64,000 nt of DNA, taken from contig NZ_CP102269.1 of assembly GCF_025148635.1 (NCBI RefSeq), forward strand, positions 1,736,001 through 1,800,000, read 5' to 3'. Under the pieces are notes generated by a model. It searched no databases. It saw only the letters and a program-made list of their open reading frames with translations, and was not told the origin of the DNA. Every line of letters begins with the position of its first letter. Position 1 is the first letter of the stretch. Origin of the DNA: Butyricimonas virosa (lineage in GTDB: Bacteria > Bacteroidota > Bacteroidia > Bacteroidales > Marinifilaceae). The translations under genes were made by a program, and so were the position numbers. Below, in pieces: positions 53,208 to 62,285 of this stretch.

Positions 53208-55241
53208 TTATTTCTCCGTATTTGTTTGAATTATTTTTTGCCAACGGGCTTTTTGCGTATCGTTTGCTTTTGCCAATGAGCCGGATAAATAATAAGCTAT
53301 CATTTGCGAATCTTTTCCCAGTTTCGGGAGTTCTTTTTCGCAAGCAGCCAAGATCTTGTCAATATTTTCTGTCTTCACGGCCTTTGCGATAGCTAAAGAA
53401 GATAGTAAGGTTTTCTCGTTTGATAACTTTAAAGCTTTTACTTCCCGTCCAATAGCGTCTAAACGTTTTACGTCGGTTTTTTGACCACGTCCGGCGATAA
53501 CCATTAATATTTCACGGAAGAGACCTTCGCTCAAACGGTTATCCACTTTCTCTTTGCCAATGGTTTCGTTAAATTTGCTCCGGTTATCAATCAAGAATTT
53601 TGCTGCTTCCGAGTCTTTGGGACTTAATTCGCTGTTACCGAAAATGAACCAATAATCTTCTGATAGTTTTTCTTCATCGGTAGAAATTTTCAACAATTCA
53701 TCCACGATGGCTTTTGCGTTCGGATCGTAATTAGCTACCATAACTTGAGCGTATTGAGCTAAAAATGCTTTATCCCGGTCGCCATTGTTGTATTTTGCAT
53801 CCAAAACTCCTAGAGCTTTATTATCATCAAAAGACTCTTTTACCCTTTCTATGAATTGTTCGCCTTCGCCACCGCCAACAAGTTTATGACGGATCGTCCC
53901 ATCCGGATTCACGATCACGAAAGTTGGGTAAGCACGGACTCCAAATTTCTTTGCCAATTCGGGACCTTCTCCTTTTTCCATATCATATTTCAAGCAAATG
54001 AAATTCAGATTTAGAAAGTCTCCAACCTTTTCTTGTTTGAATACAGTTTCTGACATGTACTTACAAGGACCGCACCAAGTCGTGTAGCAGTCGATGAAAA
54101 GTTTACGTCCTTGTTGTTTCGCCTTTGCTAAGGCGTCTTCATAACTGAGGTCTTGGAAATAAACTCCCACGTGAGCAGCTATCTTCAAGTTTTCAAAATA
54201 ATTTTTTATATAAGTTTTGCCGTTTTCATCTGCGAAACCTAAGAATTTATCCTCTAATACGATAATTTTATTCAAATCTTCTTTCGAAATATTTCCCCTA
54301 ACCGAATTGATTGCATTGAAGATAGACCAAAGTTCTCCGTTTTTGTTCGATTCAACCTGTCCGGCCAGCTCAATTACTTTATTGATGTTTTTTTCCAGAC
54401 AAGCTTGGTTTAGTTCGAGAGAACGAGTTAATGTCGCTTGATCGGCTAAATCGAGTTTTGTTAATTCTTCTTGAATTTGTTGCAATACCTTTAGAGGTTC
54501 TTTTGTATTTGGGCGCATGGTATTGTTGATGGCATTCGTGTAGCAGCTTGTCAGGTATTTGTCTACTTTCTCCTTACCGATATTCTTGTTGAATGTACCG
54601 ATATTATTTAAAACAAGTTTGAAATTGTCAGAACCATATGGACTTCTTTCAAGAATAGGCCAGTATTCTTTTTTCATTTTATCCTTTTCCTTCAATACGG
54701 CATCCAACTCTTTACCAACTTTTTCACTCTTGTCTTTTTCATACGCTTCGTTCAAAACAACGGAGTAAGTCATCAGTTGTTTTTGGTTCATTTTCCCTTT
54801 TTCATATATTTTGTTCAGATAATCAAGGGAAGTTTTCTTGTTTAATCCTTTTTCAACTTTTGCGATAAATTTGTCCAAATCTCCACCGCCCACAATTTTA
54901 TGTTGTACTGTTCCATCCGGGCGTAGAATTAGGAATGTTGGGTAGGCTCTAACTCCAAATCTTTTTGCCAATTCGGGGCCTTCTCCTTTTTCCATGTCAA
55001 ATTTTACACAGACAAATTTGGGATTGAAAAATTCTCCGGCTTTTTCTTGTGGAAAAATAGTTTCTGTCATGTACTTGCAAGGGCCACACCAAGAAGTGTA
55101 ACAATCCATGAAAACGAGTTTGTTCTCGGCCTTTGCTTTGGCTAGGGCTTCATCAAAGGTGATATGCTCGAAGTTTACCCCTTGTCCGAAAGCAATGAGG
55201 TTAAGCATCAATAAAGTAATAATTGAGATAAGGCTTTTCAT
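53208..55241 (-). CDS. Secreted protein with two thioredoxin domains
   Basis: A 677-residue protein from the ATG at 55241 (MKSLISIITLLML), with a signal peptide ending near FGQG. The frame is open to 55277, but starting there adds residues before the signal. Two full thioredoxin-like domains are present: the first has FMDCYTSWCGPCKYM near residue 45, the second FIDCYTTWCGPCKYM near 385. Each is followed by the cis-Pro motif VRAYPTF and the same GEGPELAKxFGVRAYPTF block, and each leads into a long helical region. Both CxxC motifs are intact, so the periplasmic protein has two redox centres. The two halves probably arose by internal duplication. Confidence 0.9.
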   Translation of the reverse strand: MKSLISIITLLMLNLIAFGQGVNFEHITFDEALAKAKAENKLVFMDCYTSWCGPCKYMTETIFPQEKAGEFFNPKFVCVKFDMEKGEGPELAKRFGVRAYPTFLILRPDGTVQHKIVGGGDLDKFIAKVEKGLNKKTSLDYLNKIYEKGKMNQKQLMTYSVVLNEAYEKDKSEKVGKELDAVLKEKDKMKKEYWPILERSPYGSDNFKLVLNNIGTFNKNIGKEKVDKYLTSCYTNAINNTMRPNTKEPLKVLQQIQEELTKLDLADQATLTRSLELNQACLEKNINKVIELAGQVESNKNGELWSIFNAINSVRGNISKEDLNKIIVLEDKFLGFADENGKTYIKNYFENLKIAAHVGVYFQDLSYEDALAKAKQQGRKLFIDCYTTWCGPCKYMSETVFKQEKVGDFLNLNFICLKYDMEKGEGPELAKKFGVRAYPTFVIVNPDGTIRHKLVGGGEGEQFIERVKESFDDNKALGVLDAKYNNGDRDKAFLAQYAQVMVANYDPNAKAIVDELLKISTDEEKLSEDYWFIFGNSELSPKDSEAAKFLIDNRSKFNETIGKEKVDNRLSEGLFREILMVIAGRGQKTDVKRLDAIGREVKALKLSNEKTLLSSLAIAKAVKTENIDKILAACEKELPKLGKDSQMIAYYLSGSLAKANDTQKARWQKIIQTNTEK

Positions 55242-55378
55242 AATTGAAATAATAAATATTAATAAAATTTGTCGCAAGATAAAAAAGAAAAATGAGGGGT
55301 ATCATTTATTAATTAGCCATTAACGAATCTTTAACAATATGAAAGCCTGTAAAAAGCATGTTTTTGTGTTATACATAT

Positions 55379-55408
55379 AATAAGAGAGGCCTTTCGACCT
55401 CTCTTATT
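55379..55408 (-). terminator. Terminator of the SusCD-thioredoxin unit
   Basis: AATAAGAGAGG (55379-55389) is perfectly inverted at 55398-55408, loop of 8, six bases beyond the stop of the gene at 55414. It separates the last gene from the double-thioredoxin gene. Confidence 0.8.
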
Positions 55409-55413
55409 TGAAA

Positions 55414-56760
55414 TTAAAGCCCTTCCAGAGCATCGAGGAATTTAACGGTTTCCGGATCCGAGGGACGGCTCATTTTAGCGTTAATAACCTTCCCTTCCCG
55501 GTCAATTAGAATAAAATGTGGGATAGCCGTTATCATATACGCATCCATAAAAGGATCAAATGCTCCGGCATATAGTTGAATACCTTCTAATTTTTCTTCT
55601 TTTACAACTTTCTCCCAAGCGCTTTTATCTTGATCGCAAGAAACACTCACGAAACAAATGTTTTTCCCTGCGAATCTTTCTTCCAGTTTTTTCAACATGG
55701 GTTGCTCCCGACGGCAAGGACCGCACCAGGTTGCCCAGTTGTCAATATAGACATACTTCCCGACAAAATCGGATAAGTGAACTTCCTTCCCGTTGATATC
55801 CTTGTAAGTGAATGAAGGTGAGGGTTGTCCCGGGGCAATTTTGTGCCATTTGTCACATAATTCGTTGAAAGCGGTTATTTTCTTCGGGGTGTTAACTTTA
55901 GCTTTGTAGATAGGAGCTAACTCTTCTAACTTGCCGATTCCTTCACGTGTGATGTATTCGGAGATAATGTAGTCTACCATGAATTCTGCAACAACCAGAT
56001 TCTTGAAATGTTGACAAACGTAATTCAATTGTTCTTTAATATACAAGAAATCATCGAATTCCGGCATGTTGTTGATCGTGATATAGGACACCATCTTTTT
56101 CATGTATTCTTGATAAACACTCATACCCAGCATATCTTCATCTTCGGTGAAAACTTCGGCTAGTTTATTAAAATAGGCATCGGGATATTGATATTCGAAA
56201 TTTTCGATAGCATAAAGATGTGCGGAACGATATTCCAGCAAGTTACTGAAAACCGTGTACTTTAATCTCTTTTTTTCTAAATTATTAAAGTAGTTATCAA
56301 ATCCTTGAGCTGCCAGATTTTTTTCAAATTTTTCTAGCTGTTTATCTAGAGAGGCGGCAAATTCGGTTTCGTTTAATTTGTAATCGGGTGTAAAACTGAA
56401 ATCCGTGTTATTCAGGTACTGGTTCTTTTTTGCTCCATCCCCGGAAAATGTCGGTATTGCTTTTTCTCCCTCCATTTTTACGGAAAGATCAAAGCTTTTT
56501 CCCGGTTCAATGTACAATAAAACATGTTTTTGTCCGAAAAACATAGCACCGTAAGCCGGTTCAAACTTTTCCGGCAATGTAAATGTGGTGGAATTGTTTG
56601 AGGTTAAAGCCTGTTTATAAATAGAATCCTTGGTCATTAATACTGCTTCCGGATAAAGTTGTGTATCCTCGACATGAAAACTGATACTTGTTTCGGATCC
56701 TGTGTTGCAGGATACCAAAGCTATGAACATCATAGCTAAAATAGTAAGTTTACTCCTCAT
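55414..56760 (-). CDS. TlpA-like thioredoxin lipoprotein
   Basis: A 448-residue lipoprotein with lipobox ALVSC. Residues to about 300 form a beta-rich then helical domain often found before TlpA domains in Bacteroidota. The C-terminal domain begins PGQPSPSFTYKDINGKEVHL and has WATWCGPCRREQP near 348 with the cis-Pro in ITAIPHFILI. This is the TlpA/ResA type rather than the domain type in its neighbours, and it probably reduces periplasmic disulfides. Last gene before the terminator at 55379. Confidence 0.9.
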   Translation of the reverse strand: MRSKLTILAMMFIALVSCNTGSETSISFHVEDTQLYPEAVLMTKDSIYKQALTSNNSTTFTLPEKFEPAYGAMFFGQKHVLLYIEPGKSFDLSVKMEGEKAIPTFSGDGAKKNQYLNNTDFSFTPDYKLNETEFAASLDKQLEKFEKNLAAQGFDNYFNNLEKKRLKYTVFSNLLEYRSAHLYAIENFEYQYPDAYFNKLAEVFTEDEDMLGMSVYQEYMKKMVSYITINNMPEFDDFLYIKEQLNYVCQHFKNLVVAEFMVDYIISEYITREGIGKLEELAPIYKAKVNTPKKITAFNELCDKWHKIAPGQPSPSFTYKDINGKEVHLSDFVGKYVYIDNWATWCGPCRREQPMLKKLEERFAGKNICFVSVSCDQDKSAWEKVVKEEKLEGIQLYAGAFDPFMDAYMITAIPHFILIDREGKVINAKMSRPSDPETVKFLDALEGL

Positions 56761-56769
56761 AATTCTTAT

Positions 56770-57984
56770 TTAAAAATCCTTTAGTCTCTCCTTGTTTTGT
56801 TCGTCTATTTGTTTCGCTTTTTGAGTGTATTCGTTGGCTTTGTTCTGGTCTCCTAGTTTTGCGTAGCCTTTAGCGAGTACATTATAGCAATTCGTGACGA
56901 TCCAATCATTTCCAATTTCGTTGGCTTGTTGTGCTTGATAAAGATAATCCAGACAGCGTTGAATTAGCTGTTTGTTTTCCAGATGGTCGATCGTGTAATT
57001 GAGCCATTCTTTTGTCCAATCTAAAGATTTGACGAGATGATGTTCTCCCAAGTAGATTAATCGGTAGATTAACTCTTCCGTGTCCCTGTTTAAATAACTT
57101 TCTTCAATCCGAACGTAAGCCAAATATTCCGGGAAATTTTTCACTGGATTGTTCAGTGTTACTTCTAAATCTTTAAGTTGCTTTTTCAATTTGGCAACAG
57201 TGTCTTGGTTTTGTGTTTTGAAACCGGTTTTGATAATATCGCTAATTTGGTAATAGGCGTTAATAGCTAATGTCCACTCCAAATCGTACCTGTCGAATCC
57301 GCGTTGTCCGAATTCATTTAGATGCTTGAGTACAAATTGATATTCTTCCGTGCTGGGGTGTTGAATATATTCTGCTCCCAGCTCCCATATTTGTGGGTTT
57401 AACAAACTGTCAACGGGGAATTGTTTCACGTACGCCCGTTTGACATCAGCATATTTTTCGTTTTCTCCGGATTTTAGTAACAAGTCTAGATAAGTCAGGA
57501 TAAAATTGTAATCCCGATTTCCGTCCAGATATTCTTTTTCCAATGCCTGCCATGTTTTTCCGTTCACACCATTTTGGATAGCCTCCAGAATATCTTTGGC
57601 GGGGAATGCCCCCACGATACGTTGCATTATGGAACCGTCCTGGCGAATTAATAATAGGGTAGGGAAGGCAGAAATTTGATCTCGGTATTTGCGAGCGAAT
57701 TCCAATCCGTTTGGTTTTTCTACATCATACTTTACACTGACGAATTTCTTGTTGACGTAGTCTCCCACGTCTTTTCGCGTGAAAACTTCAGCGGCTAATT
57801 TTTTGCAGGGACCACACCAGCTTGTGTAGCAATCTACAAATATTAGTTTGCGTTGTTTTTTGGCTTTTTTCACCACTTCTTCCCAAGGTTCATTGTCCAA
57901 AAATTGAATACCTTTTCCCGTTTCTTGAGCGTACACCACAATTGTGGCAATCAGCCATACGCTTAATAGTAAAATTTTTTTCAT
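56770..57984 (-). CDS. Secreted thioredoxin-domain protein
   Basis: A 404-residue protein with a cleavable signal peptide (IATIVVYAQE). The thioredoxin fold is at the N-terminus with FVDCYTSWCGPCKKL near residue 54 and the cis-Pro loop ISAFPTL near 108. The remaining about 260 residues are helical, probably TPR-like, ending in a charged Lys/Gln/Glu-rich stretch. Same architecture as the next gene upstream (58020-59159), a likely tandem duplicate. Only 9 bp separate it from the TlpA-like gene. Confidence 0.88.
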   Translation of the reverse strand: MKKILLLSVWLIATIVVYAQETGKGIQFLDNEPWEEVVKKAKKQRKLIFVDCYTSWCGPCKKLAAEVFTRKDVGDYVNKKFVSVKYDVEKPNGLEFARKYRDQISAFPTLLLIRQDGSIMQRIVGAFPAKDILEAIQNGVNGKTWQALEKEYLDGNRDYNFILTYLDLLLKSGENEKYADVKRAYVKQFPVDSLLNPQIWELGAEYIQHPSTEEYQFVLKHLNEFGQRGFDRYDLEWTLAINAYYQISDIIKTGFKTQNQDTVAKLKKQLKDLEVTLNNPVKNFPEYLAYVRIEESYLNRDTEELIYRLIYLGEHHLVKSLDWTKEWLNYTIDHLENKQLIQRCLDYLYQAQQANEIGNDWIVTNCYNVLAKGYAKLGDQNKANEYTQKAKQIDEQNKERLKDF

Positions 57985-58019
57985 TAGAAATAGAATTATT
58001 TTAAATATTAATTGAATCT

Positions 58020-59159
58020 TTATTTTTTACTTCCTAATTTTTGATTGGCTAGAGCGATGGCTTCGTCAAAACCCTCTTGCACCCAACTTGTTTTCGAGCT
58101 GATGTCTTTCAAATATTCGGCAATATCAATACAGCGCTTTAAGTGGGCTTTGTTATTTAAATTTTGTGCTAGATATTTTAGCATATTAGCAAGGAGAATA
58201 TCTCGATCCGTGAAGCCACATTCAACTAACACGCATAATCTTTCGTATAATTGATTTACATCCTGCTTTATTTTACTTTCGGAAAGCGAAAGTTCGGCAA
58301 GGGATGTGGGAAATCCTTTTACCGGCTTTTTTAACAGCGTTCGCAGGTAATCAATTTTTTCTTGTAACATGACAAGTGTATCCTCGCTATGCGTTTTATT
58401 TGAAACAAGATAAATAGAATTTACGGCAAATCCCATCTCTTCACTTAACTTGCATTCCAGCTGGTAGCGATTCACGAGTCCCTTGCTATCTAAATCGTCG
58501 ATATGTTCAATCACGAAACGAAATTCCGGACTGAAAGGAGTCTGTATCACGAATTTACCCACGATATTCCAAATATCTTGGTTAAGCAAACTGTCTACGG
58601 GAAAACGGGAGGCATATTCTCGTGCAACCTTTTCATACTCTTTTCGTTCGACTGCAGTTTCCAGTAAATTCAAATACTTTTGGATAAAACTCCATTCCCG
58701 GTTTCCTTTATCGTACTCTTTTTTTAAATTGTAAATCGTGTTCCCTTGCAAACCTTCTTCGATGGCGGCGATCAATTCATCTACGGGGCGGCAACCTGAT
58801 ACTTTGTGAATAATTTCACCTTGTGCGGTCAGGATCAGCATGGTCGGGAAAACTTTAATTTCCTTGTCGTATTGTTTCCCAACCGTTAATCCCTCTCCTT
58901 TCTCCACGTCGTATTTGGCATTAACGAAACGAGAGTTCAAGTATTCCCCCATTTTTTCTTGGGGGAATACTTGCGTGGATAATTGTTTACAAGGACCACA
59001 CCAGCTTGTGTAGCAATCCACGAAAATCAATTTATTTTCCCGTTGCGCCCGTTGCAGTACCTCTTGCCACGGACGATTATCCATGAACTGGGTACCACTT
59101 TGGGCGAAAGTCATGAGTGAGAAAAATAGAATTGATACGATTATATAGACTTTCTTCAT
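58020..59159 (-). CDS. Secreted thioredoxin-domain protein
   Basis: A 379-residue protein with a signal peptide ending near MTFAQS. The N-terminal thioredoxin fold has FVDCYTSWCGPCKQL near residue 50 and the cis-Pro in IKVFPTMLIL; the rest is helical. It shares its arrangement and the phrase PWQEVLQRAQRENKL with 56770-57984 (there PWEEVVKKAKKQRKL). It lies 9 bp downstream of the FISUMP lipoprotein gene. Confidence 0.88.
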   Translation of the reverse strand: MKKVYIIVSILFFSLMTFAQSGTQFMDNRPWQEVLQRAQRENKLIFVDCYTSWCGPCKQLSTQVFPQEKMGEYLNSRFVNAKYDVEKGEGLTVGKQYDKEIKVFPTMLILTAQGEIIHKVSGCRPVDELIAAIEEGLQGNTIYNLKKEYDKGNREWSFIQKYLNLLETAVERKEYEKVAREYASRFPVDSLLNQDIWNIVGKFVIQTPFSPEFRFVIEHIDDLDSKGLVNRYQLECKLSEEMGFAVNSIYLVSNKTHSEDTLVMLQEKIDYLRTLLKKPVKGFPTSLAELSLSESKIKQDVNQLYERLCVLVECGFTDRDILLANMLKYLAQNLNNKAHLKRCIDIAEYLKDISSKTSWVQEGFDEAIALANQKLGSKK

Positions 59160-59168
59160 ATTCCTATT

Positions 59169-59822
59169 TTATTTTACATCACGCACTAAACGTACACTTA
59201 ATCCTTTTTTCGTTAACATGGAAAAACGACGCACATCCGAACGATTGTAAATCACCATTCGAGTCCAAGCGTATCCTTGGCTCTGGGAATCCAGAGTGGC
59301 ACTCCAATAGATGCCATCTATACCTGTGTTACGCACGCCGCTTCCTCCGGTCGTGTAGTAATAGCCGGCACATCCTAGGTTTAAACCGCTTCCTGTGCTG
59401 TCCTGCATCATTAATGTTCCCATCTGATCGCCACGCCATTCTTCTGCGTTAGCTTCCTTTGCTGCCATTCCTAGACTTTGTTCCAACGCTTTCCAATCCT
59501 CGTCTGTCGGTAAGCGCCATTCGTCAACTGCTAACGTTTTGGCGGTTTCAAAATCGTACAAGTAACCGTATTGCTGTAAGATATCATCTGTGATTTCTTG
59601 GGGGAAACAAGTACCGGGAGCTGTTTCCAATTTCATGTTCTCGCACATCCAATCTAGTTTCCCGTAACGAACCCAGTGATATGTCACCGGCTCTTCCCCT
59701 CGTGTGTCCACCCATGTGCCTTTCGCCTCCGGGCGTACTGTGGGTAGTGCGTTATCTTTATCGTCTGAGCAAGCGTAACCCAGCATGCCAATCATCAATA
59801 AAATATAAATCATGTATTTCAT
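59169..59822 (-). CDS. FISUMP-domain lipoprotein
   Basis: A 217-residue lipoprotein (lipobox LGYAC). Most of it is the FISUMP domain (Fibrobacter succinogenes major paralogous domain), recognised by GKLDWMCENMKL, YGYLYDFETAKTL, WRLPTDEDWKALE, YYYTTGG, IYWSATLD and the end LSVRLVRD. The domain probably binds ligands at the surface, though its target is unknown. It sits 19 bp downstream of the lipoprotein at 59842-60729. Confidence 0.85.
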   Translation of the reverse strand: MKYMIYILLMIGMLGYACSDDKDNALPTVRPEAKGTWVDTRGEEPVTYHWVRYGKLDWMCENMKLETAPGTCFPQEITDDILQQYGYLYDFETAKTLAVDEWRLPTDEDWKALEQSLGMAAKEANAEEWRGDQMGTLMMQDSTGSGLNLGCAGYYYTTGGSGVRNTGIDGIYWSATLDSQSQGYAWTRMVIYNRSDVRRFSMLTKKGLSVRLVRDVK

Positions 59823-59841
59823 AATTACACCGTTTTTGGAA

Positions 59842-60729
59842 TTAATAAACCTTTACCCCCAATCGTTCGAAAATCTTTACTAGGGCTTCTTTCTTTTGAT
59901 GAACTAGAGGATACAGTTCTTTATCGTATTTCTCGTCAAATTCCTCTTTGGTCAATGCGAACACCTCCATTACGTAGGCAAGCAGATCATATTTTTTATC
60001 ATAGAAACTACGAACCCAGTCATACCTAAATGTTTCGAGAAAACCTACTTCCAGGGGAGTATCCTCGTAGTCAGGGTAAATTCCATACTGTTCTTGTGAA
60101 TATTGATAGAAATCGTTATACTCGCTATCCTTCACTTGCGTGTAATTCTTGGTCATGAGAATAGCAATCACAGATCTACTATAAGCGTATTGGGCCGCCT
60201 CATCCATATCATAAAAATGCTTGTAGGCAACCAATGAGGCGTTATACCCGGCATAAGCACTTTGCTCGACTTCCGGATCGTACCCGCTACTCCATGCGGA
60301 AGCTTTACTGATATAAAATTGATCCACCATAAAAAAAGTGTAGGGGTAGAATGCGGGAGCCAGTCTGGGGAGTATCTTTTCTTTTGCGAACTTTGCTGCC
60401 AGTTCCTTATCCTTCATATCTTTTAGGTAAGTATATCGTAATAAAGCATCTTCACTTGTTCCCTTTACCTGGTACTTCAAATCGAGAATCACGCATTCCG
60501 GATCTGATCCCGAAGGAGTGGTAATATTACGATAATATAACGAATCATTAAAAATCAGATAGCAACTTGTGGCGTCATAGAAATCTCTTCGCACCTTCAT
60601 CTCCTCTTCTGAAGAGAAATCGGGCATATCAAACATATTCCGGTCGTTATTCGAGGGTACGACATCCTCATCATTTGAGCAGTACCAAAATGCACTCGCT
60701 AAAAGCAAAAGTAAAATATAATGTTTCAT
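59842..60729 (-). CDS. SusD-associated lipoprotein of unknown function
   Basis: A 295-residue lipoprotein (lipobox AFWYC) cotranscribed with SusD, 14 bp downstream. The overall layout (charged N-terminus, helical middle, C-terminal block DLLAYVMEVFALTKEEFDEKY) and position behind SusD recall the putative zinc metallohydrolase lipoproteins that accompany SusCD pairs, but no HExxH motif is present. It may be a degenerate, non-catalytic member; this is a low-confidence suggestion. Confidence 0.6.
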   Translation of the reverse strand: MKHYILLLLLASAFWYCSNDEDVVPSNNDRNMFDMPDFSSEEEMKVRRDFYDATSCYLIFNDSLYYRNITTPSGSDPECVILDLKYQVKGTSEDALLRYTYLKDMKDKELAAKFAKEKILPRLAPAFYPYTFFMVDQFYISKASAWSSGYDPEVEQSAYAGYNASLVAYKHFYDMDEAAQYAYSRSVIAILMTKNYTQVKDSEYNDFYQYSQEQYGIYPDYEDTPLEVGFLETFRYDWVRSFYDKKYDLLAYVMEVFALTKEEFDEKYDKELYPLVHQKKEALVKIFERLGVKVY

Positions 60730-60743
60730 GGTTTATTCGATTA

Positions 60744-62273
60744 TTATTTAGAATCACGTTCATTTCTCGGGTTATCGGGCATACCGTAATTGGACTCTAG
60801 TTCTGTCTGTGGGATTGGTAGCACCCAAGCATTGTCATGCGGGGGTAACTCAAAGGTACGTTGTAGCGAAATCACATAGTCGTATATCCCGTAATCATAT
60901 TTGAATAACACGAATTGATTGGTCAGTGTCTTTTCTTGCGGGTAAAGCTCGTTCACCATGTAGCGGCGCAAATCGAACCAGCGATGCCCTTCAAAGCACA
61001 ATTCTAGTCGACGTTCTAACCGAATGGCTTCCACGAGATCTTTTCCCGTCAGAGAGCGATCCTCCGTGTAATTGGCCAATCGACGTTCTCTTATCGTGTT
61101 GTATGCGTTTAGGGCTTCCGTCGTGTATTCGTTGCCTAAACAAGCAGCTGCTTCCGCTAAATTCAAATAAGCTTCAGCCGTTCGTAAAACAAAATTGTCG
61201 GAGATGTCGCGAGATCCTGATTTTTTACTTGCCTTTTTATATGGGTACACCCCTTCTTTGGGTAAATCGAAAAATACTTGTTTCCGCAAATCGTCTTCCG
61301 TGTACCACTGCATCAAATCGTTCGATACGGTAAAAGCTCCGGAACCAACCGATAGGCCTGCTCCCACGAAATTACCACCCATCGTGAAAACGACCTCCGG
61401 GTTGGTTTGAGTCAAGAACGTGGTACCTTGGTAATCGTTCAAATCTGTCAGGCTTCCTTGTTCCTCCAAGCACGCTTTCGCCCACTTCAAGGCTTCCGTG
61501 TAATTCTGCATGTAGAGATATACCCGGCTTAACAAGAGGCATGTGGCCGTGTGACCTGCACGGGTTACCGATTTGCGGGATTGTCCTTTTAAGTGCTTTT
61601 CGGCAGTAAGTAAATCTTCCAGTACTTGTTCGTACGTTTTCTCCACGGTCGCACGCGTGTAAACTTTATCCTCGATATTTTTCGTTAATTTGATGGGGAC
61701 AGCCAAATCCGTCTTAGCCGAGGTGGGTGAGTAGGGTTTCCCGTATAAATTCGCTAACACGAAATAATATGCTCCTCGTAAGAAATGGGCTTCCCCCTTG
61801 ATCCGGTTCACGTTTTGTTGGTCGTTCTCTGTTTGGATCGTTTGATTGTCAATTTGACTTAAAATAATGTTAGTAATATTGATATGCTTGTACAAATTAA
61901 TCCAATCTTGATTCTCGGTCCAGCCTACCGTTCCCTCGTGATCTTTGTCCACATCCTTTTGCCACGTGTAGAAACCGTAAAACATTTTTAGAAAATCCTC
62001 TCCGTAGTAATCATAAGTGCCTGTATTTCGTACTTCTGTTTCATCTGCCATGAAATGAACGTACGGGTAATATGTCTCCTTTGCCGTTGAGTAATACGTG
62101 TAATCATGTGTTCCGGTGCACTTCATGTAGCCTGATCCGATAATTAACTCGTCCAAATCCGAGTAGGACTGCACATATGCTTGGTCATGCGAATACTCGG
62201 TTAGGAAATCGTTGCAAGCCACACTCGTGCAACATAAAAGGATGATGAGAGAAAAAAATCTATATCTTTTCAT
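60744..62273 (-). CDS. RagB/SusD family nutrient uptake lipoprotein
   Basis: A 509-residue outer-membrane lipoprotein with lipobox SVACN that captures the substrate and closes as a lid on the SusC barrel. Features are the SusD N-terminal block ELIIGSGYM, helical TPR units including GEAHFLRGAYYFVLANLYGKPY, and the C-terminal end WVLPIPQTELESN followed by a short tail. The gene follows susC after 12 bp. The ligand cannot be told from sequence. Confidence 0.95.
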   Translation of the reverse strand: MKRYRFFSLIILLCCTSVACNDFLTEYSHDQAYVQSYSDLDELIIGSGYMKCTGTHDYTYYSTAKETYYPYVHFMADETEVRNTGTYDYYGEDFLKMFYGFYTWQKDVDKDHEGTVGWTENQDWINLYKHINITNIILSQIDNQTIQTENDQQNVNRIKGEAHFLRGAYYFVLANLYGKPYSPTSAKTDLAVPIKLTKNIEDKVYTRATVEKTYEQVLEDLLTAEKHLKGQSRKSVTRAGHTATCLLLSRVYLYMQNYTEALKWAKACLEEQGSLTDLNDYQGTTFLTQTNPEVVFTMGGNFVGAGLSVGSGAFTVSNDLMQWYTEDDLRKQVFFDLPKEGVYPYKKASKKSGSRDISDNFVLRTAEAYLNLAEAAACLGNEYTTEALNAYNTIRERRLANYTEDRSLTGKDLVEAIRLERRLELCFEGHRWFDLRRYMVNELYPQEKTLTNQFVLFKYDYGIYDYVISLQRTFELPPHDNAWVLPIPQTELESNYGMPDNPRNERDSK

Positions 62274-62285
62274 GTGTATATTAAT

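Noticed and set aside
53134..53343. A 69-codon minus-strand open frame at the end of the double-thioredoxin gene
   Set aside because: It overlaps that gene in another frame and spans its terminator hairpin.
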